58,996 nt of DNA from an uncultured Alphaproteobacteria bacterium (GCA_902530685.1 CACAAZ010000006.1:1-58996); one strand, 5' to 3'; positions 21,140-32,719 are shown, counted from the first letter of the stretch. The notes: generated by a model not told the origin, from the letters alone. Numbers and translations are program-made.

Positions 21140-22077
21140 TGATAAATTATTTTGAATTTGAGAAGGATATCGAGAAAATAGATCAATACATTAAACAATT
21201 AAATCCTAATAATACAAATGATATCTCAAAAATAGAGAGGCTTAATTTCGAAAAAAATAAGAAATTAGAAAAAATATATTCAAATTTAAATCCTTGGCAA
21301 AAAGTACAAGTTTCACGACATAATGAAAGGCCGCACACTATTAATTATATAAATAATATATTTGAAGATATAATATTCTTACATGGTGATAAAAAATATG
21401 CAGATGATACTGCTATTATTGGAGGCTTTGCAAAATTGAATAATCATTCAATTATTTTTATTGGTACAGAAAAAGGAAATACAATGGATACTAGAATAAA
21501 ACATAATTTTGGAATGGCAAAGCCTGAAGGATATAGAAAATCACAAAGATTAGTCAAACTTGCAGAAAAATTTAGACTTCCAGTTGTAACGTTTGTTGAC
21601 ACAGCAGGAGCTTTTCCTGGCAAAGATGCTGAGGAAAGAGGACAATCTGAATCAATAGCTTCTTCTATTTTATCTTTCTTAAAAGTAAAAACTCCAACAG
21701 TCTCAATAATAATTGGTGAAGGAGGATCTGGTGGTGCAATTGGAATAGCTACTTCCGACAAGGTCCTAATGTTAGAACACTCAACATACTCTGTTATATC
21801 ACCGGAGGGATGTGCTTCCATTTTATGGCGAAGTACAAATTATTCAAGAGAGGCTGCAAATACTCTGAAATTAACCTCAGATGACTGTAAAAATTATAAA
21901 ATAATAGATGACATAGTACCAGAGTTACCTGGTGGCGCACACAGAAATCCAATTTCCCAAGCAGAAATTGTAAAAAAGTATATTTTTGAGTGTATTGAAG
22001 ATTTAAAAAAAATACCATTACAAGACTTAATAAAAAAAAGAAAAAATAAATATATTAATATTACTTCAGATATTTAA
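21139..22077 (+). CDS. accA: Acetyl-CoA carboxylase carboxyltransferase subunit alpha
   Basis: PWQKVQVSRHNERPHTINYI; GMAKPEGYRKSQRL; FVDTAGAFPGKDAEERGQSESIA; IGEGGSGGAIGI. Confidence 0.96.
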   Translation: MINYFEFEKDIEKIDQYIKQLNPNNTNDISKIERLNFEKNKKLEKIYSNLNPWQKVQVSRHNERPHTINYINNIFEDIIFLHGDKKYADDTAIIGGFAKLNNHSIIFIGTEKGNTMDTRIKHNFGMAKPEGYRKSQRLVKLAEKFRLPVVTFVDTAGAFPGKDAEERGQSESIASSILSFLKVKTPTVSIIIGEGGSGGAIGIATSDKVLMLEHSTYSVISPEGCASILWRSTNYSREAANTLKLTSDDCKNYKIIDDIVPELPGGAHRNPISQAEIVKKYIFECIEDLKKIPLQDLIKKRKNKYINITSDI

Positions 22078-24593
22078 CTTCCATGACACTGTTTGTATTT
22101 TTTTCCTGAACCGCAGGGACACGGTTCATTCCTTCCAACCTTTTTTGATATAATTTTCCTTGCATCATCTGTTTTTTCAGTTTGATTATTATTAGTATTT
22201 TGATTGTTACTTATTAATTCAATACTAAAGAAAGTCTTCAGAACCTTCTCATTCTGATTAGATAACATTTCGTCAAAATAATCAAAAGATTCTCTTTTGT
22301 ATTCATAAAATGGATCTTTTCCTCCCATAGCTCTTAGATTAACACTTCCCCTCAGTGTATCCATAGCTGCTAAGTGATCTCTCCAATCTTTATCAATTTG
22401 AAAGAGCATTACTCTCTTTTGTGCAAACTTTAATAATTCTTCTGAATATTTATATTTTTTCTCATTATATTTTTGTTCAACTTCATCGAATAGTCTTTTT
22501 TTTATTTCATCTTCATCAACTCCTTCCTCGTCAAACCATTTATCAATTGGAAGTTCTAAGCTAAATATTTCTTTTATTTTTTCTTTCATAAGTTCATTGT
22601 TCCATTCTGAACTATATTTCTTTGGTGGAATACAATCTTGAACAAGTTTATCTAAAAAATCATCAATCATATCTTTGATTATACTTGATTGATCTTTTGT
22701 AGTTAAAATTTCTTTTCTATTTTGATAAATAATTTGTCTTTGATCATTTAAAATATCATCAAACTTTAAAATTTGTTTTCTCATATCATAATTATGAGAT
22801 TCAACTTTTTGTTGAGCTCTTTCTAATGATTTTGAAATCATTGAATGAGTTATTACCTCTCCTTCTTTAAGGCCAATTTTATTAAGAACATTTTCAAGAG
22901 TTTTTGAACCAAAAATTCTCATTAGATCATCTTCAAGAGATAAAAAAAAGATACTTTCTCCAATATCTCCTTGTCGACCAGACCTTCCTCTGAGTTGATT
23001 ATCAATTCTTCTACTTTCATGTCTTTCAGTCCCAATTACTAAAAGACCACCAGATTCTATTGATTGTTTTTTTAATTCAGATTTGCCATTACCTAATTTA
23101 ATATCTGTACCTCTTCCTGCCATATTTGTAGAAATAGTAACATTACCTGGTATACCAGCCTGAAGAATAATGTCTGCCTCCATTTTGTGATTTTTGGCAT
23201 TGAGAACTTTATGTTTAATATTTTCTTTATTAAGTAATCTTGAAATTGTTTCTGAATTTTCAACAGATGTAGTGCCAATCAAAATTGGTTGATTAATTTT
23301 ATTTCTTTCTTTTACTAATTTAATAACAGCATCATATTTCTCTCTCTTTGTCATATATATTTGATCATTTTGATCAATTCTATTAATTTTAATATTTGGA
23401 GGTATGTCAACCACCTCAAGATTATATATTCCTTCAAATTCTTTTGCCTCAGTGATTGCAGTACCTGTCATCCCACTCAATTTTTCATAATTTCGAAAGA
23501 AATTTTGATAAGTTATAGATGCTATTGTTTGATTCTCTTTCTGAATATTAAGACCTTCTTTAGCCTCAATAGCTTGATGTAATCCATCTCCATATCTCCT
23601 ACCATCCATTGGTCTTCCAGTAAGTTCATCTATAATAATAATTTGCTTATCCTTAAGTATATAATCCTTATCTTTTATAAAAATTTTTTGTGCTCTTAAG
23701 GCTTGAATTATATTATGATTTAATGTGATATTTTCTAAATCTTGAAGTGTACCTTTACTAATTATATTTTCATTTTTTAATAGTTTTTCAGCCAATTCCA
23801 TACCCTTTGTTGTCAATAGAATACTTTTACTTTCCTCATTAATTTCAAAATCTTGTTCATTAAAAAATTTAACTATATTGTTAATTTTTGGATATAAACT
23901 AATATCTGTGTTTGCCTCAGCAGAAATTACTAATGGTGTTCTTGCCTCATCTATAAGAATACTATCAACTTCATCAACTATTGCGAATGCATCTTTTTTA
24001 AAACAAAGAGTTTCAAAATCATTTTTTAAATTATCTCTTAAGTAATCAAAACCAATTTCATTATTTGTAGCATAAACTATATCACAATCGTATTGAGTTG
24101 GTCTCAGCTTATGTTCTGTCTCTGAAGTAACACAACCCACAGTTAGACCAAGAAATGAATATATAGCACCCATCCACTCTGAATCTCTTTTTGCTAAATA
24201 ATCATTTACTGTTACTATATGAACAGATTTATTATCCAAGGCGTTTGCATAAGCAGCGAGCGTTGCTACAAGTGTCTTTCCTTCTCCTGTTTTCATTTCA
24301 GCAATTTTTCCATCATGCAGAACTTTTCCACCAATTAATTGGACATCAAAATGCCTCATATTAACAGTTCTACTAGCTACCTCTCTCACAACAGCAAATA
24401 CTTCTGGTAGAATTTTATTAATATTTTTGCTTTTTAATTGATCTCTAAAAAAAGCAGTTTTATTTTTAAGTTCTAGATCAGACAATTCTTTAATATCATT
24501 CTCAAATCGGTTAACGTGATCAACAAAATTGTTGTATTTTTTTAGAGAATTTGAACCAAGTGATCCAAAAAGTTTATTAACAAAATTAACCAT
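22074..24593 (-). CDS. secA: Preprotein translocase ATPase SecA
   Basis: MKTGEGKTLVATLAAYANAL; VDEVDSILIDEARTPLVIS; NMAGRGTDI; C-terminal zinc motif RNEPCPCGSGKKYKQCHG. Confidence 0.98.
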   Translation of the reverse strand: MVNFVNKLFGSLGSNSLKKYNNFVDHVNRFENDIKELSDLELKNKTAFFRDQLKSKNINKILPEVFAVVREVASRTVNMRHFDVQLIGGKVLHDGKIAEMKTGEGKTLVATLAAYANALDNKSVHIVTVNDYLAKRDSEWMGAIYSFLGLTVGCVTSETEHKLRPTQYDCDIVYATNNEIGFDYLRDNLKNDFETLCFKKDAFAIVDEVDSILIDEARTPLVISAEANTDISLYPKINNIVKFFNEQDFEINEESKSILLTTKGMELAEKLLKNENIISKGTLQDLENITLNHNIIQALRAQKIFIKDKDYILKDKQIIIIDELTGRPMDGRRYGDGLHQAIEAKEGLNIQKENQTIASITYQNFFRNYEKLSGMTGTAITEAKEFEGIYNLEVVDIPPNIKINRIDQNDQIYMTKREKYDAVIKLVKERNKINQPILIGTTSVENSETISRLLNKENIKHKVLNAKNHKMEADIILQAGIPGNVTISTNMAGRGTDIKLGNGKSELKKQSIESGGLLVIGTERHESRRIDNQLRGRSGRQGDIGESIFFLSLEDDLMRIFGSKTLENVLNKIGLKEGEVITHSMISKSLERAQQKVESHNYDMRKQILKFDDILNDQRQIIYQNRKEILTTKDQSSIIKDMIDDFLDKLVQDCIPPKKYSSEWNNELMKEKIKEIFSLELPIDKWFDEEGVDEDEIKKRLFDEVEQKYNEKKYKYSEELLKFAQKRVMLFQIDKDWRDHLAAMDTLRGSVNLRAMGGKDPFYEYKRESFDYFDEMLSNQNEKVLKTFFSIELISNNQNTNNNQTEKTDDARKIISKKVGRNEPCPCGSGKKYKQCHGS

Positions 24594-24617
24594 AATATGT
24601 TAAATTGCTGTTAACAT

Positions 24618-25883
24618 ATGAGAAAGAAATCTTCTACAAAGGATTTAGGCTTAAGTAGCAACGAAAGATTATCACTAAAAAATAAATCTTTTTTTGCACC
24701 AAAAAAATACAGAAATTTAAAGCCTAAAAATTTTGAAATCTATACTTTTCATGCTGGTTTTAAAAAAAAACTTGATGATCTTTTAATAGTAATTTTTGAT
24801 CGCCCAGTTCGCACAACCACAGTTTATTCTAAAACATCTATGCCCTCTGCACCTATTATATGGGATAAGATTAATAACAAAGGATACGTCAGAGTACTTA
24901 TAGTCAACTCTGGAAATGCTAATGCTCATACAGGAAAAATTGGAATTAAAACTATTAATGAATACGCTAATTATATGTCAAAATATATAGGATGCAAAAA
25001 AAGTGAAATATTAGTTTCATCAACTGGTATTATTGGTGAGATGTTTCATTCTAAAATTATAAAAAACCAAATAAATAAAATTAATAAAAAATCTAAAAAA
25101 ACAATACTTGATGCGGCAAAAGCTATAATGACTACAGATACTTATCCAAAAATAGCAATTAAAACAGTAAGATTAAAAAATAATTCTTTAAAAATTTATG
25201 GCATTTGTAAAGGTTCTGGAATGATAAATCCTAAAATGGGTACAATGTTAGTTTATATTTTCATTGAGGCAGATTTATCAAAAAAAATATTAAAAAAATT
25301 GTTATCAGATAACTTAGAGGACACTTTCAATTCAATTTCAAATGATAGTGATACTTCAACAAGTGATACTTTAGCATTATTTTCAACAAGTAATAAAAAA
25401 ATAAATTGGAATATTAATAAAAACTATGAAATTTTAACCTTATCAATGTTTGAATTAATGCACGATCTTTCACAGCAAGTCGTTAAGGATGGTGAGGGAA
25501 TAAACAAATTAATAAAAATTAATATTTTAAAGAGTAAATCAAAGAAACAAGCAAAAAATATTGGTTTTTCTATTGTCAATTCACCATTAGTTAAAACTGC
25601 TGTTTCAGGTGAAGATGCTAATTGGGGTAGAGTTATTGCTGCTATTGGAAAATCACAAGAAAAATTAAATCAAAATAAAATTAAAGTATTTTTTGGAAAA
25701 AATTTAGTTTGTGAAAACGGTTCAGTAAATAAAAATATAAATTCAAAATATCTTGAAAAATATATGAAAAATAAAACTATTGAAATTTCTGTTATTTTAA
25801 ATAATGGTTTTGTAAACCATACAGTATATGGCAACGATTTATCTCATGAGTATATCAGAATAAATGCAGATTATAGGTCATGA
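24618..25883 (+). CDS. argJ: Bifunctional glutamate N-acetyltransferase/amino-acid acetyltransferase
   Basis: VNSGNANAHTGKIG; SSTGIIGE; GSGMINPKMGTML; SGEDANWGRVIAAIGKS. Confidence 0.93.
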   Translation: MRKKSSTKDLGLSSNERLSLKNKSFFAPKKYRNLKPKNFEIYTFHAGFKKKLDDLLIVIFDRPVRTTTVYSKTSMPSAPIIWDKINNKGYVRVLIVNSGNANAHTGKIGIKTINEYANYMSKYIGCKKSEILVSSTGIIGEMFHSKIIKNQINKINKKSKKTILDAAKAIMTTDTYPKIAIKTVRLKNNSLKIYGICKGSGMINPKMGTMLVYIFIEADLSKKILKKLLSDNLEDTFNSISNDSDTSTSDTLALFSTSNKKINWNINKNYEILTLSMFELMHDLSQQVVKDGEGINKLIKINILKSKSKKQAKNIGFSIVNSPLVKTAVSGEDANWGRVIAAIGKSQEKLNQNKIKVFFGKNLVCENGSVNKNINSKYLEKYMKNKTIEISVILNNGFVNHTVYGNDLSHEYIRINADYRS

Positions 25884-25887
25884 ATAC

Positions 25888-26664
25888 TTATTTTTTCCAA
25901 GCACAAATAATATTAATTTTAATATCTAAAACATAATATCCATTAAAATATTTTTTTTTGTAGACCTCTTCTAATTTTTTAAAATAATTTTTATTTTCAA
26001 AATTTTGTTTTTTATCAACTAAAGAATATGAAATATTCATATTTTTAACATCTTTTAATAATCTTTCAAAATTTTGGTATTCAATAATTATATTGTCAGT
26101 ATGTATGCTTGGAGTATCAAAGTTTAAATTTTTCATAATTGGTAATATATTATCTATTTCTATTGTAGGATTAAATCTTTGAAAGGCTCCATTGTAATAA
26201 AATAAATCAGTTTCAAACATTGAATTTGAAAGCTGAAACATATTGTCAGTACAAGGTATTATTGAAATAAAAAAACCATTGGAGCACATATTTTTGAATA
26301 TATTTTCTAAGGTTTTTTGAAAATTGTTAGATATATGCAAAAAAGAATTACTATATATAAGATCGTAATAATTCTCTTTTATAACAATTTTATCAATATC
26401 AATTTCAAAAGAAACTGAGTCTCTATTTATACTTCTATTACATTCAATTAAATCACATCCATCAACTTCACTTTTTAAAAATTTATTTTTCAAAAAATTA
26501 TAAGTCAAATTATCGTTTAAACCTATTTCGAGAGCTTTTCTAACTTTAATACTAAGTAAATCTAGAGAATCTATAATTCTTTCTGCAATTTTGTTGTAAA
26601 TAAAATTATTCATATCATTTTTGTGATATGATCTCATTAATTGTAAATATTTTTTATTTATCAT
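25888..26664 (-). CDS. SAM-dependent methyltransferase-like protein (BioC/NDUFAF5-like)
   Basis: ALEIGLNDN degenerate motif I; DLIYSNSFLHISNNFQKTLENIFKNM; FQLSNSMFETDLFYYNGAFQRFNP. Confidence 0.6.
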   Translation of the reverse strand: MINKKYLQLMRSYHKNDMNNFIYNKIAERIIDSLDLLSIKVRKALEIGLNDNLTYNFLKNKFLKSEVDGCDLIECNRSINRDSVSFEIDIDKIVIKENYYDLIYSNSFLHISNNFQKTLENIFKNMCSNGFFISIIPCTDNMFQLSNSMFETDLFYYNGAFQRFNPTIEIDNILPIMKNLNFDTPSIHTDNIIIEYQNFERLLKDVKNMNISYSLVDKKQNFENKNYFKKLEEVYKKKYFNGYYVLDIKINIICAWKK

Positions 26665-26690
26665 TTTTTTTTTGAGTGTAATATATACTT

Positions 26691-27173
26691 ATGAAAAATC
26701 AATTTAAACAAATTAAGAATATTATTAAAGAAGAATTAGCTCTTATTAATAATAAAATAACGAGTACAGTTTTATTAGAAACTTTAAAGTATAAGTTAAT
26801 AGATAGAATGAAAATCAATAATTTGAATTATGTTGATGAAGATATTATTGATTTTAAAGAAGAGGGTTTATTTGAAGATGAGTTTCATGAAATTATTTTT
26901 AAATTAATTTCGTTTAAATTACCGTTTATAAATTTGAATTATTTAGCTAATAAAAAACAACTTATTATAAGTTTAAAACAAGATATAAAAATTGATATAG
27001 AAAATATTAAAACTAAAAAAATTTTTCACTATAAATGCATTGAGATGACTGGTATTATTATTCCAGAAGGCTCAAAGTGCTCATTCAAGTACCCTAAAAC
27101 TTCTGTTGTCTTAGAGATAGGGTCTAGAGATAAATTACTTAACGTTGACAAATTAGAAGAAAGCACAATATAA
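26691..27173 (+). CDS. Hypothetical protein
   Basis: Intact 160-aa ORF between two assigned genes; 5 bp upstream of DUF1178; no family recognised. Confidence 0.55.
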   Translation: MKNQFKQIKNIIKEELALINNKITSTVLLETLKYKLIDRMKINNLNYVDEDIIDFKEEGLFEDEFHEIIFKLISFKLPFINLNYLANKKQLIISLKQDIKIDIENIKTKKIFHYKCIEMTGIIIPEGSKCSFKYPKTSVVLEIGSRDKLLNVDKLEESTI

Positions 27174-27178
27174 TATAT

Positions 27179-27592
27179 ATGATTTCATTTAATTTAATTT
27201 GTATAGATTGTGAATATGAATTTGAAGGTTGGTTTGACAGTTCTAAAGAATATTCTAATCAAAAAAAGAAAAATTTAATTAACTGTCCATCTTGTGATAG
27301 TCACAAAATTAACAAAGGGTTAATGACTCCAAATCTTGGTAAAAAAAGTAATTCAAAGAAGCTTAGCAAAAAAAGAACAGTAGCATCCAATATTACTAAA
27401 TTAAAAAAAATTATAGAACAAAATTTTGATTATGTTGGCGATAATTTTACGGAAGAAGCAAAGAAGATAAAATATGGAGAAACTAAAGAGAGATCAATCT
27501 ATGGAGAAGCAACAATTGAACAGACAAAAGAACTTATTGAGGAAAATATAGATATTTTACCTTTGCCTTTTTCATCTAAAAAAACTAATTAG
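27179..27592 (+). CDS. DUF1178 family protein
   Basis: ISFNLICIDCEYEFEGWFDSSKEY...CPSCDSHKINKGLMTPNL. Confidence 0.9.
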   Translation: MISFNLICIDCEYEFEGWFDSSKEYSNQKKKNLINCPSCDSHKINKGLMTPNLGKKSNSKKLSKKRTVASNITKLKKIIEQNFDYVGDNFTEEAKKIKYGETKERSIYGEATIEQTKELIEENIDILPLPFSSKKTN

Positions 27593-28289
27593 ATTTTTGA
27601 AAGCTACAAAAGTAATTAACCTTGGTAAAATCAGATAATAGCCACCTCATTTCTACAGGATTAAATGTTAACCCTTTTAAGTTTTTTAGTTCAAAATTAT
27701 TTTTTTTCATTAAATCTATAATTTCTTCAGGTTTAATCAACTTATCATAAAAATGAGTACCTTGTGGTATCCATCTTAAGACATTTTCAGCTAAAAAAAT
27801 TGCAGTAAATCTTGAAAATATATTTCTATTGATTGTAGATATAATTATTGTTCCATTTGAATTAAGATTTCTTATTATATTTTTTAATAAATATCTCCAA
27901 TCATTTAAATGCTCTAGAATTTCATACATTATTATTATATCATATTTTTTATTAATCTTAAAATTTTCAATATCTTCATGTTTATAAATAATTTTCAATT
28001 TTTTTTTTATAGAATGATATTTAGCTACCTCAATATTTTTTTTTACAAAATCTATTCCTGTAACATTACCTCCTAATCTACTAAGTGATTCACTAACTAA
28101 ACCTCCTCCACAGCCAAGGTCTAAAATATCCAAATTTTTTAAATTTTTATTATTAATTTGATCAATTATATATTTAATTCTTATTGGTCTTATTTGATGA
28201 AGTATTTTAAATTTACCATTTTCATTCCACCATTCATCTGACAAACTATTAAATAAATCATATTCTTTATTTTTTATTTTTGATTTCAT
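27585..28289 (-). CDS. ubiG: Bifunctional ubiquinone O-methyltransferase UbiG
   Basis: WWNENGKFKILHQIRPIRIKYI; LDLGCGGGLVSESLSRLG; GTHFYDKLIKPEEI. Confidence 0.93.
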   Translation of the reverse strand: MKSKIKNKEYDLFNSLSDEWWNENGKFKILHQIRPIRIKYIIDQINNKNLKNLDILDLGCGGGLVSESLSRLGGNVTGIDFVKKNIEVAKYHSIKKKLKIIYKHEDIENFKINKKYDIIIMYEILEHLNDWRYLLKNIIRNLNSNGTIIISTINRNIFSRFTAIFLAENVLRWIPQGTHFYDKLIKPEEIIDLMKKNNFELKNLKGLTFNPVEMRWLLSDFTKVNYFCSFQKSN

Positions 28290-28354
28290 AAAACTTGTTG
28301 TTTTTTAGTCTAATAATTATATTACCAGAAATAATATAAAAAAGGTCTAAGTCA

Positions 28355-29575
28355 ATGAGTCTAATAGTAATGAAATTTGGGGGTACTTCAGTAGCTGACA
28401 TTAAAAAAATAAATAATGTTGCTAATTTGGTGGCTAATGAATCAATTAACAATAAGTTAATTGTTGTGTTATCTGCAATGGCAGGAGTGACCAATCAAAT
28501 GCAAAAGTATATAGATGAAATTGAGTCCAAGGAAAATATTGAGAATGATTTATTATTGACATCAGGCGAGAACATCACAATTGCAATTTTATCAGCAATA
28601 TTAAAAAAGAAAAAGATTAAATCTATACCATTGCTGGGTTGGCAAATTCCAATCATAACTGATGATTATCATCAAAAAGCAAAAATTTTAAATATTGATA
28701 ATAATAGGATCAAACAATTTTTCTCAAATTATGATGTTATAGTGTTAGCTGGATTTCAAGGTATTAATACTAAGGGCTATATTACTTCATTAGGCAGAGG
28801 AGGCTCTGATACAACTGCAGTTGCAATTGCTTCAGCTGTTTCAGCTGATAGATGTGACATTTATACAGATGTTGAAGGAGTCTATAGTGCAGATCCAAAT
28901 ATCGTCCCACAAGCAAAAAAAATTTCAAAACTAGCTTTTGAAGAAATGTTAGAAATGTCTTCAAGTGGTGCAAAAGTTCTGCACACTCGTTCAGTTGAGT
29001 TGGCAATGAAAAATAATTTAGTATTACAAGTTTTATCATCGATAGTAAATAAACCTGGGACATTAATTCTCGATGAAAAAAAATTAATTGAAAAAGAAAT
29101 TGTTAGCGGAGTTAGTTATAGTAAAAATGAATCTAAGATAACTATATCTGGCATCCCAGATAAACCTGGAATATCAGCAAAAATATTTGGACTCCTGGCT
29201 GCTAAAAACATAAATGTAGATATGATTGTCCAAAATATTTCACAAGATGGAATTACTGCAAATATAACATTTACAGTCCAAAATGATGAGATATTTGCTG
29301 CAAAAAAATTGTTACAAAATAGTTTAAACACCATTGGTTATCAGTCATTAAAAACAGATAAAAATGTTTCAAAAATTTCTGTTATTGGCATGGGTATGAT
29401 GTCACAATCTGGGGTTGCGCAAAAAATGTTTAAAACATTAGCTAATAATTCAATAAATATTTTGGCAATTTCAACTTCAGAAATTAAAATTAGTGTTTTA
29501 ATTGACGAAAAGTATACAAATATAGCTGTTCAATCTTTGCATAATGCTTATAATTTAGAGAAGAATAATGAATAG
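28355..29575 (+). CDS. lysC: Aspartate kinase
   Basis: VMKFGGTSVADI; LGRGGSDTTAVAIASAV; DVEGVYSADPNIVP; C-terminal ACT repeats. Confidence 0.96.
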   Translation: MSLIVMKFGGTSVADIKKINNVANLVANESINNKLIVVLSAMAGVTNQMQKYIDEIESKENIENDLLLTSGENITIAILSAILKKKKIKSIPLLGWQIPIITDDYHQKAKILNIDNNRIKQFFSNYDVIVLAGFQGINTKGYITSLGRGGSDTTAVAIASAVSADRCDIYTDVEGVYSADPNIVPQAKKISKLAFEEMLEMSSSGAKVLHTRSVELAMKNNLVLQVLSSIVNKPGTLILDEKKLIEKEIVSGVSYSKNESKITISGIPDKPGISAKIFGLLAAKNINVDMIVQNISQDGITANITFTVQNDEIFAAKKLLQNSLNTIGYQSLKTDKNVSKISVIGMGMMSQSGVAQKMFKTLANNSINILAISTSEIKISVLIDEKYTNIAVQSLHNAYNLEKNNE

Positions 29576-30374
29576 TGTAGGGGAAGAGATAAGATCATTA
29601 AGAATTTCAAAAAAAATCAATATAGCTGAAATAGCTTATCATCTTAAAATTTCAAAAAATATAATTGAAATGATTGAAAAGGATAATATTTCTTCTAATC
29701 CAGATATAGTTTTTTACATAGGCCACATAAGAACATATTGTAAATTTTTAGGTATGGATGCTGACGCAATAGTTGAAAGATTTAAAAAGCAAATATCTTT
29801 TAAAAAAAATACAATTAATAATGAATTACCAAAAATCTCATTTAGAGAAAGTAATAAAAATATTAAAAATATTTTTCCAGTCACATTAACTATACTTATA
29901 TTTACAAGTTTTTATTTTTTATTTATTAAAGATAATAATCCTCAAAGAGAATTTGCTTCTGTTCCAGACCTGCCAGAGATGTACTTACCGACAATTGAAA
30001 AAGAAAGTATCAACAATAAAAGCAAAACTAATGCTGGTCAGAATATTAGCAATAAATTTAAAAAAGAAAGTTTTAATTTTTCAAGCGTCATTGCGTCAAA
30101 TAAAATCAATCAAGATGCTGATACTGATACAATTACTCTTAAATTATTAAACGCAACTTGGCTACAAATTAGAGATACTTCTGACAATATCATTTTAAGT
30201 AAACTAATGGATAAGGATGATGAATATACCTATAGAGCATCGCTTCAATATAATATAACAGCTGGTAATGCTGGAAATATATTAGTTATTGTTAATAAAA
30301 ATGTTGTTGGAAAAATTGGAAAATATGGAGAAGTAATAGACTCAATAATTATAGATACTAATTTTAAAAACTAG
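29568..30374 (+). CDS. RodZ-like HTH-TM protein with DUF4115-like C-terminus
   Basis: N-terminal [28 protein letters not shown]; central [20 protein letters not shown]. Confidence 0.8.
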   Translation: MNSVGEEIRSLRISKKINIAEIAYHLKISKNIIEMIEKDNISSNPDIVFYIGHIRTYCKFLGMDADAIVERFKKQISFKKNTINNELPKISFRESNKNIKNIFPVTLTILIFTSFYFLFIKDNNPQREFASVPDLPEMYLPTIEKESINNKSKTNAGQNISNKFKKESFNFSSVIASNKINQDADTDTITLKLLNATWLQIRDTSDNIILSKLMDKDDEYTYRASLQYNITAGNAGNILVIVNKNVVGKIGKYGEVIDSIIIDTNFKN

Positions 30375-30378
30375 CAAA

Positions 30379-31476
30379 ATGCTAAGATCATATCAAAAAA
30401 TAAATAGAAGAAAATCACGTATTATTAATATTGGAAAAATTAAAATTGGAGGAAGTAATCCAATTGCTGTTCAAACAATGACAAATACTTTGACATCAAA
30501 TGCTAAGGAAACATTAAATCAGATTGAAAGAGCTGCCAAAATTGGCGCAGATGTTGTAAGAGTATCAGTTCCTGATAAAGACTCTTCTACTTCCTTGAAA
30601 GAAATTGTAAAACATTGTTCTGTTCCAATAATTGCTGATATTCATTTTCATTATAAAAGAGCAATAGAAGCAGCAGACAATGGCGCATCTTGTATACGTA
30701 TCAATCCAGGAAACATAGGTTCACAAGATAGAATAAAAGAAGTTATTAAAGCAGCAAAAAGCAATAATTGTTCAATAAGGGTAGGTGTAAATGCTGGAAG
30801 TTTAGAAAAACAAGTTCTTGATAAATACTCAGAACCGAATCCAGATGCCCTCGTTGAGAGCGCAATATTAAATATAAAAATTCTTGAAGATAATGATTTT
30901 ACTAATTTTAAAATTAGTGTGAAATCTTCAGATATTTTTATGTCTGTAAAGGCATATCAAGATCTTGCAAAACTTTGTGATTATCCTTTGCACTTAGGAA
31001 TTACTGAAGCTGGGGGTAGGAGGTCTGGATCTATAAAATCATCAATTGGCATAGGTAATTTACTTTTACAGGGTATTGGTGACACTATTCGTGTTTCATT
31101 ATCAGATGAACCTGAAGAGGAGGTTCGGGTAGGCTTTGAAATTCTAAAAAGTTTAGGATTAAGAAACAGAGGTGTTAAAATTATTTCATGTCCTTCTTGT
31201 GCAAGACAGCAGTTTCAAGTTATTGATACAGTAAAAAGTTTGGAAAAAAGATTGGATGACATTACAACGCCAATGACTGTTTCAATAATTGGGTGTGTAG
31301 TCAATGGACCTGGTGAGGCCACAATGACCGATATTGGAATTACTGGAGGTGGCAATGATACCCATATGATTTATCTTAATGGTAAAAAAAATAATATAGT
31401 TAAAAATGTTGATTTAGAGAATTATCTTGAAAAACTTATTCGAGAAAGGTCTAAGGAACTACAAATAGTTGAATAA
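30379..31476 (+). CDS. ispG: 4-hydroxy-3-methylbut-2-enyl-diphosphate synthase
   Basis: [60 protein letters not shown]. Confidence 0.96.
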   Translation: MLRSYQKINRRKSRIINIGKIKIGGSNPIAVQTMTNTLTSNAKETLNQIERAAKIGADVVRVSVPDKDSSTSLKEIVKHCSVPIIADIHFHYKRAIEAADNGASCIRINPGNIGSQDRIKEVIKAAKSNNCSIRVGVNAGSLEKQVLDKYSEPNPDALVESAILNIKILEDNDFTNFKISVKSSDIFMSVKAYQDLAKLCDYPLHLGITEAGGRRSGSIKSSIGIGNLLLQGIGDTIRVSLSDEPEEEVRVGFEILKSLGLRNRGVKIISCPSCARQQFQVIDTVKSLEKRLDDITTPMTVSIIGCVVNGPGEATMTDIGITGGGNDTHMIYLNGKKNNIVKNVDLENYLEKLIRERSKELQIVE

Positions 31477-32719
31477 TATGAAATTAAGATCAGTTAGAGG
31501 TACGCACGACATTTATGGGCAACATATAAAAAAATACAATAAAATAGAAAAAATAGTTTGTAAAAATGCTGAATTACATTCTTTCAACAGATTAGAGACT
31601 CCAATTTTTGAATTCTCTGAAATTTTTTCTAAGCCTCTTGGGGAACAATCAGACGTTGTTTTAAAAGAAATGTATTCATTTAAGGATAGAAATGAAGAAA
31701 TGTTAACCTTACGACCAGAGTATACAACACCAATGATTAGAGCTGCTATTACAAATAATTTATTAAGTCAATTACCTCTTAAATTATTCGGTATAGGTCC
31801 TATGTTTAGGAGAGAGAGGCCACAAAAAGGTAGATATAGACAATTTAATCAAATTAATTTTGAAATATTTGGTTCAAATAATTTTTTAGCAGATTTAGAA
31901 TTAATTATTATTGCCAACGAAATTTTAGTGTCAATTCTACCTAATATAAACTTTACATTAAATATAAATAATTTGGGTCAAAAAAATAATTTAAGTGAAT
32001 ATAAAGTTAAGCTTAGTAAATATTTTAGTGATCATAAAGATAAATTATCAAATGAAAGTAAAGAAAAAATTTACTCTAACCCATTACGAATACTTGATTC
32101 AAAAAATGATTATGACATAAAAATTTCTAATAATGCACCAAAAATTTTTGATATTATTTCTAAAGAAGAAAAAAATAATTTTAATGAACTCAAGAAAGGA
32201 TTAAATTTTTTTAACATTAATTTTAAAGAAAATCATAAATTAGTAAGAGGTTTAGATTATTATTGCAGCACTGTATTTGAATTTAAGACGTCTGAATTAG
32301 GAACTCAAGATACACTTTTAGGAGGTGGCAGGTATGATGGGCTAATAAATACCTTGGGAGGACCTGATATACCTGGTGTTGGTTGGGCAGCTGGTGTTGA
32401 AAGAATTTCAATTCTTATGAATGAAATTGAAAAATCAAATAATATAATCCATTTAGCAATTTCAGATAAAAAATATGTAGAGCATATTCTCAATATTATT
32501 AATCACTTAAAAAAAAATAATATTCCTTTTTATTGGAACTACAAATATAATTTAAAAAAATCATTATCATATGCAAATTCTAACAATATAGAATATGTAA
32601 TAATTATTGGAGAACATGAGTACATCAATAATTATTTAACTATTAGAAATTTAAATACTGGCAATCAATCCAGAGTAGAAGTTTCTGAAATAAAAAATAT
32701 ATTTAATGGTAAATTTTAA
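31469..32719 (+). CDS. hisS: Histidine--tRNA ligase
   Basis: [59 protein letters not shown]. Confidence 0.95.
   Translation: MNNMKLRSVRGTHDIYGQHIKKYNKIEKIVCKNAELHSFNRLETPIFEFSEIFSKPLGEQSDVVLKEMYSFKDRNEEMLTLRPEYTTPMIRAAITNNLLSQLPLKLFGIGPMFRRERPQKGRYRQFNQINFEIFGSNNFLADLELIIIANEILVSILPNINFTLNINNLGQKNNLSEYKVKLSKYFSDHKDKLSNESKEKIYSNPLRILDSKNDYDIKISNNAPKIFDIISKEEKNNFNELKKGLNFFNINFKENHKLVRGLDYYCSTVFEFKTSELGTQDTLLGGGRYDGLINTLGGPDIPGVGWAAGVERISILMNEIEKSNNIIHLAISDKKYVEHILNIINHLKKNNIPFYWNYKYNLKKSLSYANSNNIEYVIIIGEHEYINNYLTIRNLNTGNQSRVEVSEIKNIFNGKF

Noticed and set aside
21444-22018. Minus-strand ORFs of 125 and 74 aa
   Set aside because: Lie inside accA on the opposite strand; accA motifs are unambiguous.
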